From Natranaerobius trueperi (GTDB lineage Bacteria > Bacillota > Natranaerobiia > Natranaerobiales > Natranaerobiaceae), in the NCBI RefSeq assembly GCF_002216005.1, contig NZ_NIQC01000013.1, positions 1 to 64,000 on the forward strand: a DNA stretch of 64,000 bases, in the 5' to 3' direction. Positions 53,918-62,013 of the stretch are shown here, one piece after another. Position 1 is the stretch's first letter, and each line of letters begins with the position of its first letter. Under the pieces are notes generated by a model. It saw only the letters and a program-made list of their open reading frames with translations. It searched no databases and had not been told where the DNA came from. A program made the translations under genes and the position numbers.

Positions 53918-54425
53918 TATTTACCCTCCTTTCTAGAGGAAACCGCCAAATGTAAGTTGGTTTAATTTTAACTTGTTCACCTGGTGCAACATGTTCTGAT
54001 AAGTTTATTGTTTTTTTTTCATCAGAATCTTTAATTATAATTTTTTGATCAGCGGTTTCCCCATATCTAAAAGTGAGTACTTCAAAGGGTTTATTAATAC
54101 CCTTTAAGATAAATCTCCCATTTTCAGTTGTAAGTTCTCCCAAATCACCTGATTTAAATTCAAAACCTGCTCCTAAAGACTTATGAACACTTTTAGAGTG
54201 TACTAATTTCATTTCTTCTTGATCAAAAGTATAAATATCTTCTACAGGTGTTTTCATAGCAGAATGTGTATACTTTAATAACACCTTATCTAATCTTATT
54301 ACTTGAACTAATATATCCCCTTGTTGGTCAACTATTTTTAACCCAGGACTTCTACTTATAAGTGAAATTGTAACAATAGCTATTAGAACAAAAGCTAGAA
54401 TGGGCTTTCTAGTTCTAACAAACAT
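53910..54425 (-). CDS. DUF1850 protein of a TAXI-TRAP operon
   Basis: A 171-residue protein with one N-terminal membrane segment (about 8-28) and a beta-rich extracytoplasmic part containing KYTHSAMKTPVEDIY, the hallmark of DUF1850. These proteins are found almost only beside TAXI-TRAP transporters; their role is not known. TAATG overlap with the binding-protein gene indicates translational coupling. Confidence 0.85.
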   Translation of the reverse strand: MFVRTRKPILAFVLIAIVTISLISRSPGLKIVDQQGDILVQVIRLDKVLLKYTHSAMKTPVEDIYTFDQEEMKLVHSKSVHKSLGAGFEFKSGDLGELTTENGRFILKGINKPFEVLTFRYGETADQKIIIKDSDEKKTINLSEHVAPGEQVKIKPTYIWRFPLERRVNSE

Positions 54426-55378
54426 TACTGTTCATCGAAAAATCTTTCAGCCCCTAGGTGAAGTTCTAATGACATACCTTCTAGAGCATCTTCTGCTGTT
54501 ACTTCATAACCTCTTTCGTGTGCTTCTCCTAGTTCATCTGTGCTAGTAAAGATTCCTTTAGTCATTTCATAAACAATATCTTCAGGTAAATCTTCATGTA
54601 CAATAATCATAGCCATTACAGCAAGAGCTCTAACATCTTCTTGATCATCACTATAAGTTCCTTCATCAATAGTAACTTCTGCATAATAAGGATAATCCTC
54701 TTGTATTTCTTCACTCATCTCCTCTGAAATTGATACTAGGTCTATATTATGAGTAGTAGATAAATCAGTTATAGAAGCTGTTGGGGTACCAGCTGTAACA
54801 AATGCTGCATCTAAATGTCCGTCCCTTAAATTGTCAGAAGCTTCAGAAAACGATAAATAATCTGCTTCGATATCATCATAAGTTATACCGTGAGCATTTA
54901 AAAGCTGTCTTGCATTAGCTTCTGTACCACTACCAGGTGCACCTACTGCTACCCTCTTACCATCAAGATCCTCTACAGTTTCAATATCTTCACCTGCATC
55001 AGCTACAATTTGAATAGTTTCAGGGTATAAAGTCCCCATACCTCTCAATTCTTCCATTGGTTCCTCATCATCAAACATTTCTATTCCTTCATAAGCATAA
55101 TATGAAATATCATTTTGTACTAGAGCTAAATGAACATCTTCATTCGCAGTTAAGTTTACATTTTCAACTGAAGCTCCTGTTGATTCAGCACTGATATCTA
55201 CCCCTTCTAGTTCATCATTTAAAATGTTAGACATTGCTGTACCAAGTGGATAATAAACTCCTCCACTACCTCCAGTTGCTATAGCGTACCGTTCACTCTC
55301 ATCACAACCAGTAACTGCCATAGCTCCGGCTATCACTAGGAATAGTGATAAGACCAGATAAAGTGATGTTCGTTTCAT
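54425..55378 (-). CDS. TAXI-family TRAP substrate-binding lipoprotein
   Basis: A 317-residue binding protein with lipobox V-T-G-C (Cys25) and the TAXI start A-I-A-T-G-G-S-G-G-V-Y-Y-P-L-G. The central G-K-R-V-A-V-G-A-P-G-S-G-T-E block is the usual ligand contact region. Characterised relatives bind glutamate, glutamine or other carboxylates. With the GlnK/GlnL-like regulator next door, a glutamate or glutamine ligand is a fair guess, but not visible in the sequence. Confidence 0.9.
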   Translation of the reverse strand: MKRTSLYLVLSLFLVIAGAMAVTGCDESERYAIATGGSGGVYYPLGTAMSNILNDELEGVDISAESTGASVENVNLTANEDVHLALVQNDISYYAYEGIEMFDDEEPMEELRGMGTLYPETIQIVADAGEDIETVEDLDGKRVAVGAPGSGTEANARQLLNAHGITYDDIEADYLSFSEASDNLRDGHLDAAFVTAGTPTASITDLSTTHNIDLVSISEEMSEEIQEDYPYYAEVTIDEGTYSDDQEDVRALAVMAMIIVHEDLPEDIVYEMTKGIFTSTDELGEAHERGYEVTAEDALEGMSLELHLGAERFFDEQ

Positions 55379-55500
55379 TAAAAGACCTCCTTTAACTTTA
55401 ATTCTATTACTCTATCTTTACTTTAACCTATAACTACTCAAAAGGAACAAAAACATACAAAAATATACTAAATATTTTTTAATTTTTTTAAATATTTTAA

Positions 55501-55540
55501 AAATAGAGTAATCGCTCCTTAAAAAGGAACTTTTACTCTA
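55501..55540 (-). terminator. Terminator after the response regulator gene
   Basis: AAATAGAGTAA and TTACTCTATTT form an 11-bp stem directly past the stop at 55542; an inner stem (TCCTT/AAGGA) extends it. Confidence 0.7.
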
Positions 55541-55541
55541 T

Positions 55542-56501
55542 TTACTCAATATTATTTATCTGATTATAAATATCTCTAGACAATCCCTCTAAAAACTTTT
55601 TGACATTTATCTTTATAGATGGTTGTTCTCCACGGTCCATAGTTTGCATAGCTTTTCGTAGTTCAAGAAAATCAAAGCAATTATATGAAAACCTTTCAAA
55701 CTTTGGGTGATGATAATCATCTACTCCTAATGCAGCTATATTTAAAGCTGCATATTCTATAGCCCTTCTAAGCCGTCTTTCAATAGCTTTTTCAGATACT
55801 GCTACTTGATATTCTTTTTGTTTAATCCTTGTACCGATTTCCTTATAAAGCTCTTTTAGGTTTTGTAAAAGGTGTAAAGATTTTTCTGTTGATGCATTCA
55901 TTAAAATATCCATAGTTTCTATAATGTCTGTACTTCCAATATGGTTTAATATTCCTAAAGAAGCAAGTGTTTTTTCAGAAGTTTCTTTAATATCAGCTAT
56001 TGAATAATCAATTTCATTAATTGAATAATTATTTTTAGAAAGTAGATCATCGGTATTAGAAAAAATCACAGTTTCTCGTATCTTAGATAGAATAGATTTT
56101 AGCTGTTGTTTTTCTAAGACTTTACTTACTACTGAAATAACTTCACGTTCATCTATTGGTTTAGAAATATAAAATTCTATCCCTGATTCATAAGCTTTAG
56201 TAATTAACTTTTTATCTGTAACTTGGGATAAAATTATCACATCACCACTAAATCCTTTTTGAGATAATTGTTTAGTTAAAAATATTCCATCTAATTGTGG
56301 CATTAATAGATCAGCTATCACTATATCCGCTTCTAACTCTAATAGTTCTTTTATGGCTACTTCACCATCACCTGCCTCACCAACTATTACACCTAATTGT
56401 TTAAATTCAATTATTTCTCGAAGTTGATCTAACACAACAGGATCATCATCAACAATATAAAATTTATAGGGGGTATTTTTCTGATCTATTCGTTTCCCCA
56501 A
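55542..56501 (-). CDS. Response regulator with GlnL/YcbB-type output domain
   Basis: About 319 residues. The receiver domain has the acidic pair D-D-D near the start and the phosphorylation site in I-V-I-A-D-L-L-M-P-Q-L-D-G, with Lys in Y-I-S-K-P-I. The C-terminal half (about 165-320) matches the YcbB domain of Bacillus GlnL (R-L-R-R-A-I-E-Y-A-A-L-N-I-A-A and F-E-R-F-S-Y-N-C-F-D-F). TTG 56501 follows AAGGAG at 8 nt; a longer frame from 56519 starts before the ribosome-binding site. The gene overlaps the histidine kinase gene. GlnL regulates glutaminase and glutamine-transport genes in Bacillus, so control of the adjacent TAXI operon is likely. Confidence 0.85.
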   Translation of the reverse strand: MGKRIDQKNTPYKFYIVDDDPVVLDQLREIIEFKQLGVIVGEAGDGEVAIKELLELEADIVIADLLMPQLDGIFLTKQLSQKGFSGDVIILSQVTDKKLITKAYESGIEFYISKPIDEREVISVVSKVLEKQQLKSILSKIRETVIFSNTDDLLSKNNYSINEIDYSIADIKETSEKTLASLGILNHIGSTDIIETMDILMNASTEKSLHLLQNLKELYKEIGTRIKQKEYQVAVSEKAIERRLRRAIEYAALNIAALGVDDYHHPKFERFSYNCFDFLELRKAMQTMDRGEQPSIKINVKKFLEGLSRDIYNQINNIE

Positions 56502-57825
56502 AATACCACTCCTTAACAACTGTTTCTACCGGAAATGTAATTAACATTGTAGTACCCTTTTCAATAGCACTATTAATATTGATACTTCCATGTAGATAAG
56601 ATACTAAATTATCAACATGTGTTAGTCCAAGGCCGGTTGAGCGTTTCTCTATACAATTTCCTTTTCTAGAGTAGCCTGTTCTAAAAATTAATCTCTGCTT
56701 TTCTTCAGTTAGCCCAGGACCATCATCACTAATAGATATTTGAAGATTTGACTCATTATTACATAATGCAATTATTTTAATTTGACCTTTATAATTAATT
56801 GCTTCAACAGCATTAGAAGCTAAATTATTAATGATTGATACGATCATCATGGGATTAGTAGGGTAAAAATCCACTCTTAAGTCAGTTATAAAATCAATTT
56901 CTTTTCCCATTTTTTGTGCATAATCAATATTAGCTTCTGTCATTAACTTTACAAGTTCAGTAAAAGTATTTCCTTTTAAGGAAGGTGGTTTTAATAGACT
57001 TCTTAGTCCACTAATAATTCTGTCATAGTCTTTTTTTATTTCATGACTATTAGTTGATATGTTAAGTGCCATATTAGCTAGCTCTGGCTTTTCATTTTCT
57101 AGTAATTGTTCATAAAGACTATAACCATCATATATAAGTCTCTCAATATCCTTACTAGACTTTTGAACAAAAAATACCTCTGATTGAAGATTACTAGTTA
57201 AAAGTAATATTTCTCTTCTTTTCTGTCTTTCTACATTATTAATAGCTTCTAAATGATACTGTCTAATTGACGAGTAAACCCCTGTGACAATTATCATTCT
57301 AAGAAATCCAACTATAAATAATTCAATAAGTTTTAGTGATAGTGATGTAGAAAATATCGGTTCATAAATAAGTAACCATCTAAGAGTCAGTTCAATAACA
57401 TTAGATCCAAAATCAATCACACCCAAAATTATCCCTTGAACTAATGGGTTACTATAATACTTGTTAACATTAGTTAATTTTATCAATATTCCAAAAGTTA
57501 AATAATAAACAGCACCAGGTATATTAGTTAATAATGCTTCTAACACATCACCTGAAAAGTAGAAATCTCCTAATGTACGAAATGTTAGTATAGCAATTGC
57601 TACTCCAAAGGTTAATGTAGATAATGAAATTTGACGTATATAAAGGGCAGCAAAAGCAAAGGTGATTACCCCTAAACCAAATCGAAAAGAAGAGTCAAAG
57701 GGATGCATTCTAAGCTCTGCTGTGATAACTGTTAATATTATAATCGCAATCGTTAGTTTTCGAATATTAGAAGGTGAACTATTATCAATAAGCTTACTAT
57801 ACAAATTATTAATATTAAAAATCAC
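56464..57825 (-). CDS. Sensor histidine kinase, GlnK (YcbA)-like
   Basis: About 453 residues: several N-terminal membrane helices (up to about 200), a helical region with the presumed phospho-acceptor His in T-N-S-H-E-I-K-K-D (near 270), and an ATPase domain with N-L-A-S-N-A-V-E-A (N box) and D-D-G-P-G-L (G1 box). The start is uncertain; GTG 57825 has the best spacing to GAGAGGG. Partner of the response regulator it overlaps. Confidence 0.85.
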   Translation of the reverse strand: MIFNINNLYSKLIDNSSPSNIRKLTIAIIILTVITAELRMHPFDSSFRFGLGVITFAFAALYIRQISLSTLTFGVAIAILTFRTLGDFYFSGDVLEALLTNIPGAVYYLTFGILIKLTNVNKYYSNPLVQGIILGVIDFGSNVIELTLRWLLIYEPIFSTSLSLKLIELFIVGFLRMIIVTGVYSSIRQYHLEAINNVERQKRREILLLTSNLQSEVFFVQKSSKDIERLIYDGYSLYEQLLENEKPELANMALNISTNSHEIKKDYDRIISGLRSLLKPPSLKGNTFTELVKLMTEANIDYAQKMGKEIDFITDLRVDFYPTNPMMIVSIINNLASNAVEAINYKGQIKIIALCNNESNLQISISDDGPGLTEEKQRLIFRTGYSRKGNCIEKRSTGLGLTHVDNLVSYLHGSININSAIEKGTTMLITFPVETVVKEWYFGETNRSEKYPL

Positions 57826-57913
57826 AGTCTTCACCCTCTCAAATACTTCAGATCTTATAAATCCAATCTGAAACAGTCAATTCCTGTTAAAAGAGCAATT
57901 ACTGATAAAAAAA

Positions 57914-57930
57914 GGACCCTATTTGGGTCC
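57914..57930. terminator. Small terminator between the kinase gene and the transketolase region
   Basis: GGACCC and GGGTCC around a 5-nt loop, with A-run before and T-run after. It contains the stop codon of the broken small membrane-protein gene. Confidence 0.75.
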
Positions 57931-58134
57931 ATTTTTTCGTCTACCTACTATAAAGTCAAGAATCAAAGATGCCATCATAAGACCTAACCCGAGCCATAAC
58001 ATAGCTCCTACCCCAAGTGGGATTTGTGGTCATACTCCTTCGGGTAGGTTACTTCTTATTTGGAATAACCTAACTAAGTAGTAGCCTACAAATACTATAG
58101 ATATACCAAAAGTAATATTACTAATTACTTTCAA
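57919..58134 (-). pseudogene. Small two-helix membrane protein with in-frame TGA
   Basis: From TTG 58134, behind GAGGTG, the minus strand encodes KVISNITFGISIVFVGYYL and R-S-N-L-P-E-G-V, then TGA (58030-58032), then P-Q-I-P-L-G-V-G-A-M-L-W-L-G-L-G and D-F-I-V-G-R-R-K up to TAG 57919. The TGA probably replaced a Trp codon (TGG). It follows the transketolase genes in the same direction. No family name. Confidence 0.55.
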
Positions 58135-58156
58135 AAATAACACCTCTATATCTAGT

Positions 58157-59089
58157 TTATTTCATAATATCTTTAGCTTTTTCTACTATATCATCTACAG
58201 ATAAACCATACTTATCCATTAACTCATCACCTTTACCACTTTCACCAAAAGTATCATTAACAGCTACTCGTCTAACAGGCACTGGATTATTTTCTGCTAA
58301 AACTCCACTAACTGCTTCTCCTAGTCCACCAAATTTGTTATGTTCTTCAGCTGTAACAACTCCGCCTGTCTTTTTCGCACTTTCAATTAATAGTTCTTCA
58401 TCGATTGGCTTTATTGAGTACATATCAATTACTTCAGCTGAGATATCTTCATCTGCTAACTTTTCAGCTGCAAAAATTGCTCTTTCTACCATATGTCCAC
58501 ATGCAACAATAGTTACATCTGTTCCCTCTTTTAGTAGCTTTCCTTCACCTATTGGAAATTCTTCATCTTCTGTATAAATCAAAGGCACACCTGGTCTACC
58601 TAACCTTAAATAACAAGGTCCATCGATCTCTGCTACTTCTTTAGTTAGTTCTTTTGCAGATGTTGCATCTGCTGGTACAACGACATTCATATTAGGTAAA
58701 GAGCGCATAAGTGATATATCTTCTAACATCTGATGAGAAGCTCCGTCTTCTCCGACAGTTAAACCTGAATGTGTAGCAGCTATTTTTACATTTTGATTTG
58801 GGTAACAAACAGAGTTTCTAACTTGATCATAAGCCCTACCTGTAGCAAAGATAGCAAAGGTACTTGCAAAAGGGATTTTACCAGTTGTTGAAAACCCAGC
58901 TGCTGTTGTAATAAGGTCAGCTTCAGAGATACCTACATTAAAAAATCTACTTGGAAATTCCTTTTGAAATGACGCAGTTTTAGTAGATTTAGATAAATCA
59001 GCATCTAAAACGACAATATCATCTCGTTCATTTCCAAGTTCAACTAACGCTTCACCATAGGCTTTTCTTGTAGCAATTTTTTCAGCCAT
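58157..59089 (-). CDS. Transketolase, C-terminal subunit
   Basis: A 310-residue protein holding the pyrimidine-binding and C-terminal domains of a split transketolase. The E-A-D-L-I-T-T-A-A-G-F block near residue 55 contains the catalytic glutamate, and G-E-D-G-A-S-H-Q near 115 is typical. With the N-terminal subunit it transfers two-carbon ketol units between sugar phosphates. ATG overlaps the stop of the N-subunit gene. Confidence 0.92.
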   Translation of the reverse strand: MAEKIATRKAYGEALVELGNERDDIVVLDADLSKSTKTASFQKEFPSRFFNVGISEADLITTAAGFSTTGKIPFASTFAIFATGRAYDQVRNSVCYPNQNVKIAATHSGLTVGEDGASHQMLEDISLMRSLPNMNVVVPADATSAKELTKEVAEIDGPCYLRLGRPGVPLIYTEDEEFPIGEGKLLKEGTDVTIVACGHMVERAIFAAEKLADEDISAEVIDMYSIKPIDEELLIESAKKTGGVVTAEEHNKFGGLGEAVSGVLAENNPVPVRRVAVNDTFGESGKGDELMDKYGLSVDDIVEKAKDIMK

Positions 59090-59931
59090 TATGCTTTCCC
59101 TCCTTCATCCGAAAGCTCTTCAAGTGCTTTTTGTAGTTCTTCATCACTAGGAGCTTTACCATGCCAATCTACTACATTCTCCATATATGAAACACCTTTT
59201 CCTTTAATAGTTTTCGCAACTATCATTGTAGGCTTTTCACTCTGTTCTTTTGCTTTTGAAATAGCATTATGTAATTCTTCTATGTTATGTCCATCCACCT
59301 CTAATACATTCCATCCAAAAGCTCTCCATTTATCAGTAATTGGTCTCGGATCCATAATATCTTGAACTTCACCATCAATTTGCATACCATTATAATCTAA
59401 AATACCAATTAAGTTATCTAGCTGATAATGTGAAGAAGTCATAGCAGCTTCCCATATCTGACCTTCTTGGATCTCACCATCACCTAAAATACAGTAAACA
59501 TTGTAATCTTTTTCATCAAGCTTTGCTGAAAGAGCTATACCATTTGCTGCTGATAGTCCTTGGCCTAACGAACCTGTAGTCATTTCTATCCCAGGAGTAT
59601 TTTTCATATCAGGGTGCCCTTGTAAACGAGAATCTAATTTTCGTAAAGTCATAAGCTCATCTACAGGAAAAAAACCTTTAATTGCAAGAGCACTATATAG
59701 TCCTGGAACACCATGACCTTTACTTAGTACTAATCGATCCCTATTTGGATCTAATTTATGTTCAGGATCAATATTCATATGTTTAAAATATAATAGAGAA
59801 AGCATTTCAGCCATTGATAAAGAACCGCCAGGATGACCAGAACCAGCTTCAGCTAGCATCTTAACAGTCTCTACCCTAATTTTTCTACTCGTATCAATTA
59901 AGAAATCCTTTTCTTTTGGTGTTAATGACAT
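59089..59931 (-). CDS. Transketolase, N-terminal (thiamine-diphosphate) subunit
   Basis: A 280-residue protein with the G-S-G-H-P-G-G-S-L-S start region and the TPP-binding G-D-G-E-I-Q-E-G ... N motif near 155-185. The ATG at 59931 lies 8 nt from GGAGG; a GTG three codons upstream is too close. Split transketolases like this are common in Clostridia and archaea. Confidence 0.92.
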   Translation of the reverse strand: MSLTPKEKDFLIDTSRKIRVETVKMLAEAGSGHPGGSLSMAEMLSLLYFKHMNIDPEHKLDPNRDRLVLSKGHGVPGLYSALAIKGFFPVDELMTLRKLDSRLQGHPDMKNTPGIEMTTGSLGQGLSAANGIALSAKLDEKDYNVYCILGDGEIQEGQIWEAAMTSSHYQLDNLIGILDYNGMQIDGEVQDIMDPRPITDKWRAFGWNVLEVDGHNIEELHNAISKAKEQSEKPTMIVAKTIKGKGVSYMENVVDWHGKAPSDEELQKALEELSDEGGKA

Positions 59932-59949
59932 ATTCTCCACCTCCTGAAT

Positions 59950-60825
59950 TTATAAATCATCTTGTTCTACAGCTTTAAAACCTTCACCTAGTACTTCATT
60001 TGCTTCTGAAACAATCACAAATGAATTTTCATCTGTAGAATAAACTAAAGATTTAAGCCTAGATAGTTCAGTTCTATTAACTACAACTAATATCATTTCC
60101 CTATCTTCACCAGTATAACCACCTCTAGCAGTAATATTAGTTACTCCTCGGTTTAACTGGCTAAATATTTCTTGAGATATTTCTTTTGATTTATTAGAAA
60201 TTATTAGTGCTGCTTTTGTTTGTCTAAATCCTTGTTGAACCATATCTAAAGTCTTACTAGCCACAAATAAACTTATTAATGCATAAAGTGCTACTTCTGC
60301 ATCAAAAAAGATAGCTGATAGAACAATGATGATCATATCAAACCCTATAATCGCTTGACCAATAGTAAGACCTGTGTACTTTTGTAAAAGTTGAGCTGCA
60401 AGAGCAGTACCACCAGTAGTTCCTCTATTTCTAAAAACTAACCCAAGACCTATACCTAATATGATACCACCATAAATAGCTGATAAAAATATATCACCGG
60501 TAAAGTTAGGTACAAAAGAAAAAACTTCTATTAAGAATGAAAACATTAAAGCCCCATAAACAGTTCTAATAGTATAATTAAAGCCCATTATCTTAGCTTC
60601 AACAAATAACAAAGGGACATTAACCCCAAGAACAGTGGCTCCTACAGGAATACCTAATACATACAGTAATATAATTCCTAGACCACTGACTCCTCCTGCA
60701 GCTATTTGGTTTGGAATTAAAAACATATTCATCCCAATACCAGCAACTGCACAGCCAATAGTTATACCAATAAAATCTATTAGCAGCTCTTTAATTTTGT
60801 TTTTTTTGATAGAGTTATTTTTCAT
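59950..60825 (-). CDS. YitT-family membrane protein
   Basis: A 291-residue protein with five or six N-terminal helices (G-I-T-I-G-C-A-V-A-G-I-G-M-N-M-F and R-G-T-T-G-G-T-A-L-A) and a C-terminal soluble DUF2179 domain (about 215-285, V-T-N-I-T-A-R-G-G-Y-T-G). The family is widespread in Firmicutes; transport of an unknown small compound is suspected. It ends 19 bp before the transketolase gene and follows prfB. Confidence 0.85.
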   Translation of the reverse strand: MKNNSIKKNKIKELLIDFIGITIGCAVAGIGMNMFLIPNQIAAGGVSGLGIILLYVLGIPVGATVLGVNVPLLFVEAKIMGFNYTIRTVYGALMFSFLIEVFSFVPNFTGDIFLSAIYGGIILGIGLGLVFRNRGTTGGTALAAQLLQKYTGLTIGQAIIGFDMIIIVLSAIFFDAEVALYALISLFVASKTLDMVQQGFRQTKAALIISNKSKEISQEIFSQLNRGVTNITARGGYTGEDREMILVVVNRTELSRLKSLVYSTDENSFVIVSEANEVLGEGFKAVEQDDL

Positions 60826-60850
60826 AAATACGCTCCTTTCTATAAATAAT

Positions 60851-61985
60851 TTATCCTGTCATCTTCTGACGTAAATATTCTTGTATCAACGAATCCAAAT
60901 CTCCATCTAGAACTTTTTCTCCATTACCTATTTCCATATTTGTTCTATGATCTTTTACTAATGTATAAGGGTGAAAGACATATGACCTAATCTGGCTTCC
61001 CCATGCAATTTCTTTTTTGTCTCCTCGTTGTGATTCTTGTTCTTCTCTTTGTTTTTCTTCTTCTAAAGCGACTAGTTTAGCTTTTAATATCTTCATCGCA
61101 ACTTCCCTATTCTTATGCTGTGATCTTTCATTTTGACACTGTGCTATCATACCAGTGGGCATATGAGTAATCCGAACAGCAGAGTCTGTAGTATTTACAT
61201 GCTGACCACCTGCTCCACTAGCTCTAAAGGTATCTAATTTAATATCATCATCTTTTATTTCTACTTCGATATCATCTTCAATTTCTGGTACTACATCTAC
61301 TGAAGCAAAAGAAGTATGTCTTCTTCCTGAAGAGTCAAAAGGTGATACCCGAACTAATCTGTGTACACCTGCTTCTGCTTTTAAATAACCAAAAGCATAC
61401 ATACCCTTAACTAGAATAGTTACAGCTTTAATACCTGCTTCATCCCCTGCTAAATAATCTAATGTTTCATAGTCAAAACCTCTATGCTCAACCCAGCGGA
61501 CATACATCCTAAGTAGCATTTCTACCCAGTCTTGACTTTCGGTACCACCTGCACCAGCATGTAGAGTTAAGATAGCATTATTTTTATCATAGGGATCCTT
61601 AAGCATATTTTTAAGTCGAATTTCAGATAACAGTTTTTCAAAATTCTTTAAAGCACTTCTAATTTCATCTAAGCTCACTTCACTTTCTTCATCAGATAGC
61701 TCTAATAACACTGAAGCCTCTTCTTGTAGTTCTTTTAGTTGATCTAGTTCATTCAAATGCTCTTTTATATTTGTTCTTTCTCGAGTAACTTCTTTTACCC
61801 GAGATTGATTATCCCAAAAATTTGGTTCTGTCATTTCCTTTTCTAACTTTTCTAAACGTGCTTCTAACATATCTTGGTCAAAGTGAAGCCCTCATTTCTT
61901 CTAATTTTGCATCTAAAGTCTCATAAATAGACTTAGCTTCACCAACCCGTTGAATTTGATCAATATTTTCTTTACTACTACCCAT
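60851..61985 (-). CDS. prfB: Peptide chain release factor 2, with programmed +1 frameshift
   Basis: RF2 recognises UGA and UAA stop codons. Translation starts at ATG 61985 (AAGGAG upstream) and reads 35 codons to CTT-TGA (61883-61878). The next base is C, so a +1 shift gives Leu-Asp-Gln-Asp-Met-Leu-Glu-Ala and continues to 60851. A Shine-Dalgarno-like AGGG lies just upstream of the slip codon, as in other prfB genes. The catalytic G-G-Q motif (S-G-A-G-G-Q-H-V-N) is near residue 250 and the S-P-F-stop-recognition type motif (V-S-P-F-D-S-S) near 205. The feature must be read as two joined frames: 61985-61881, then from 61879 down. Confidence 0.95.
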
Positions 61986-62013
61986 TAATTTCACACTCCT
62001 TACATGTAATCAC

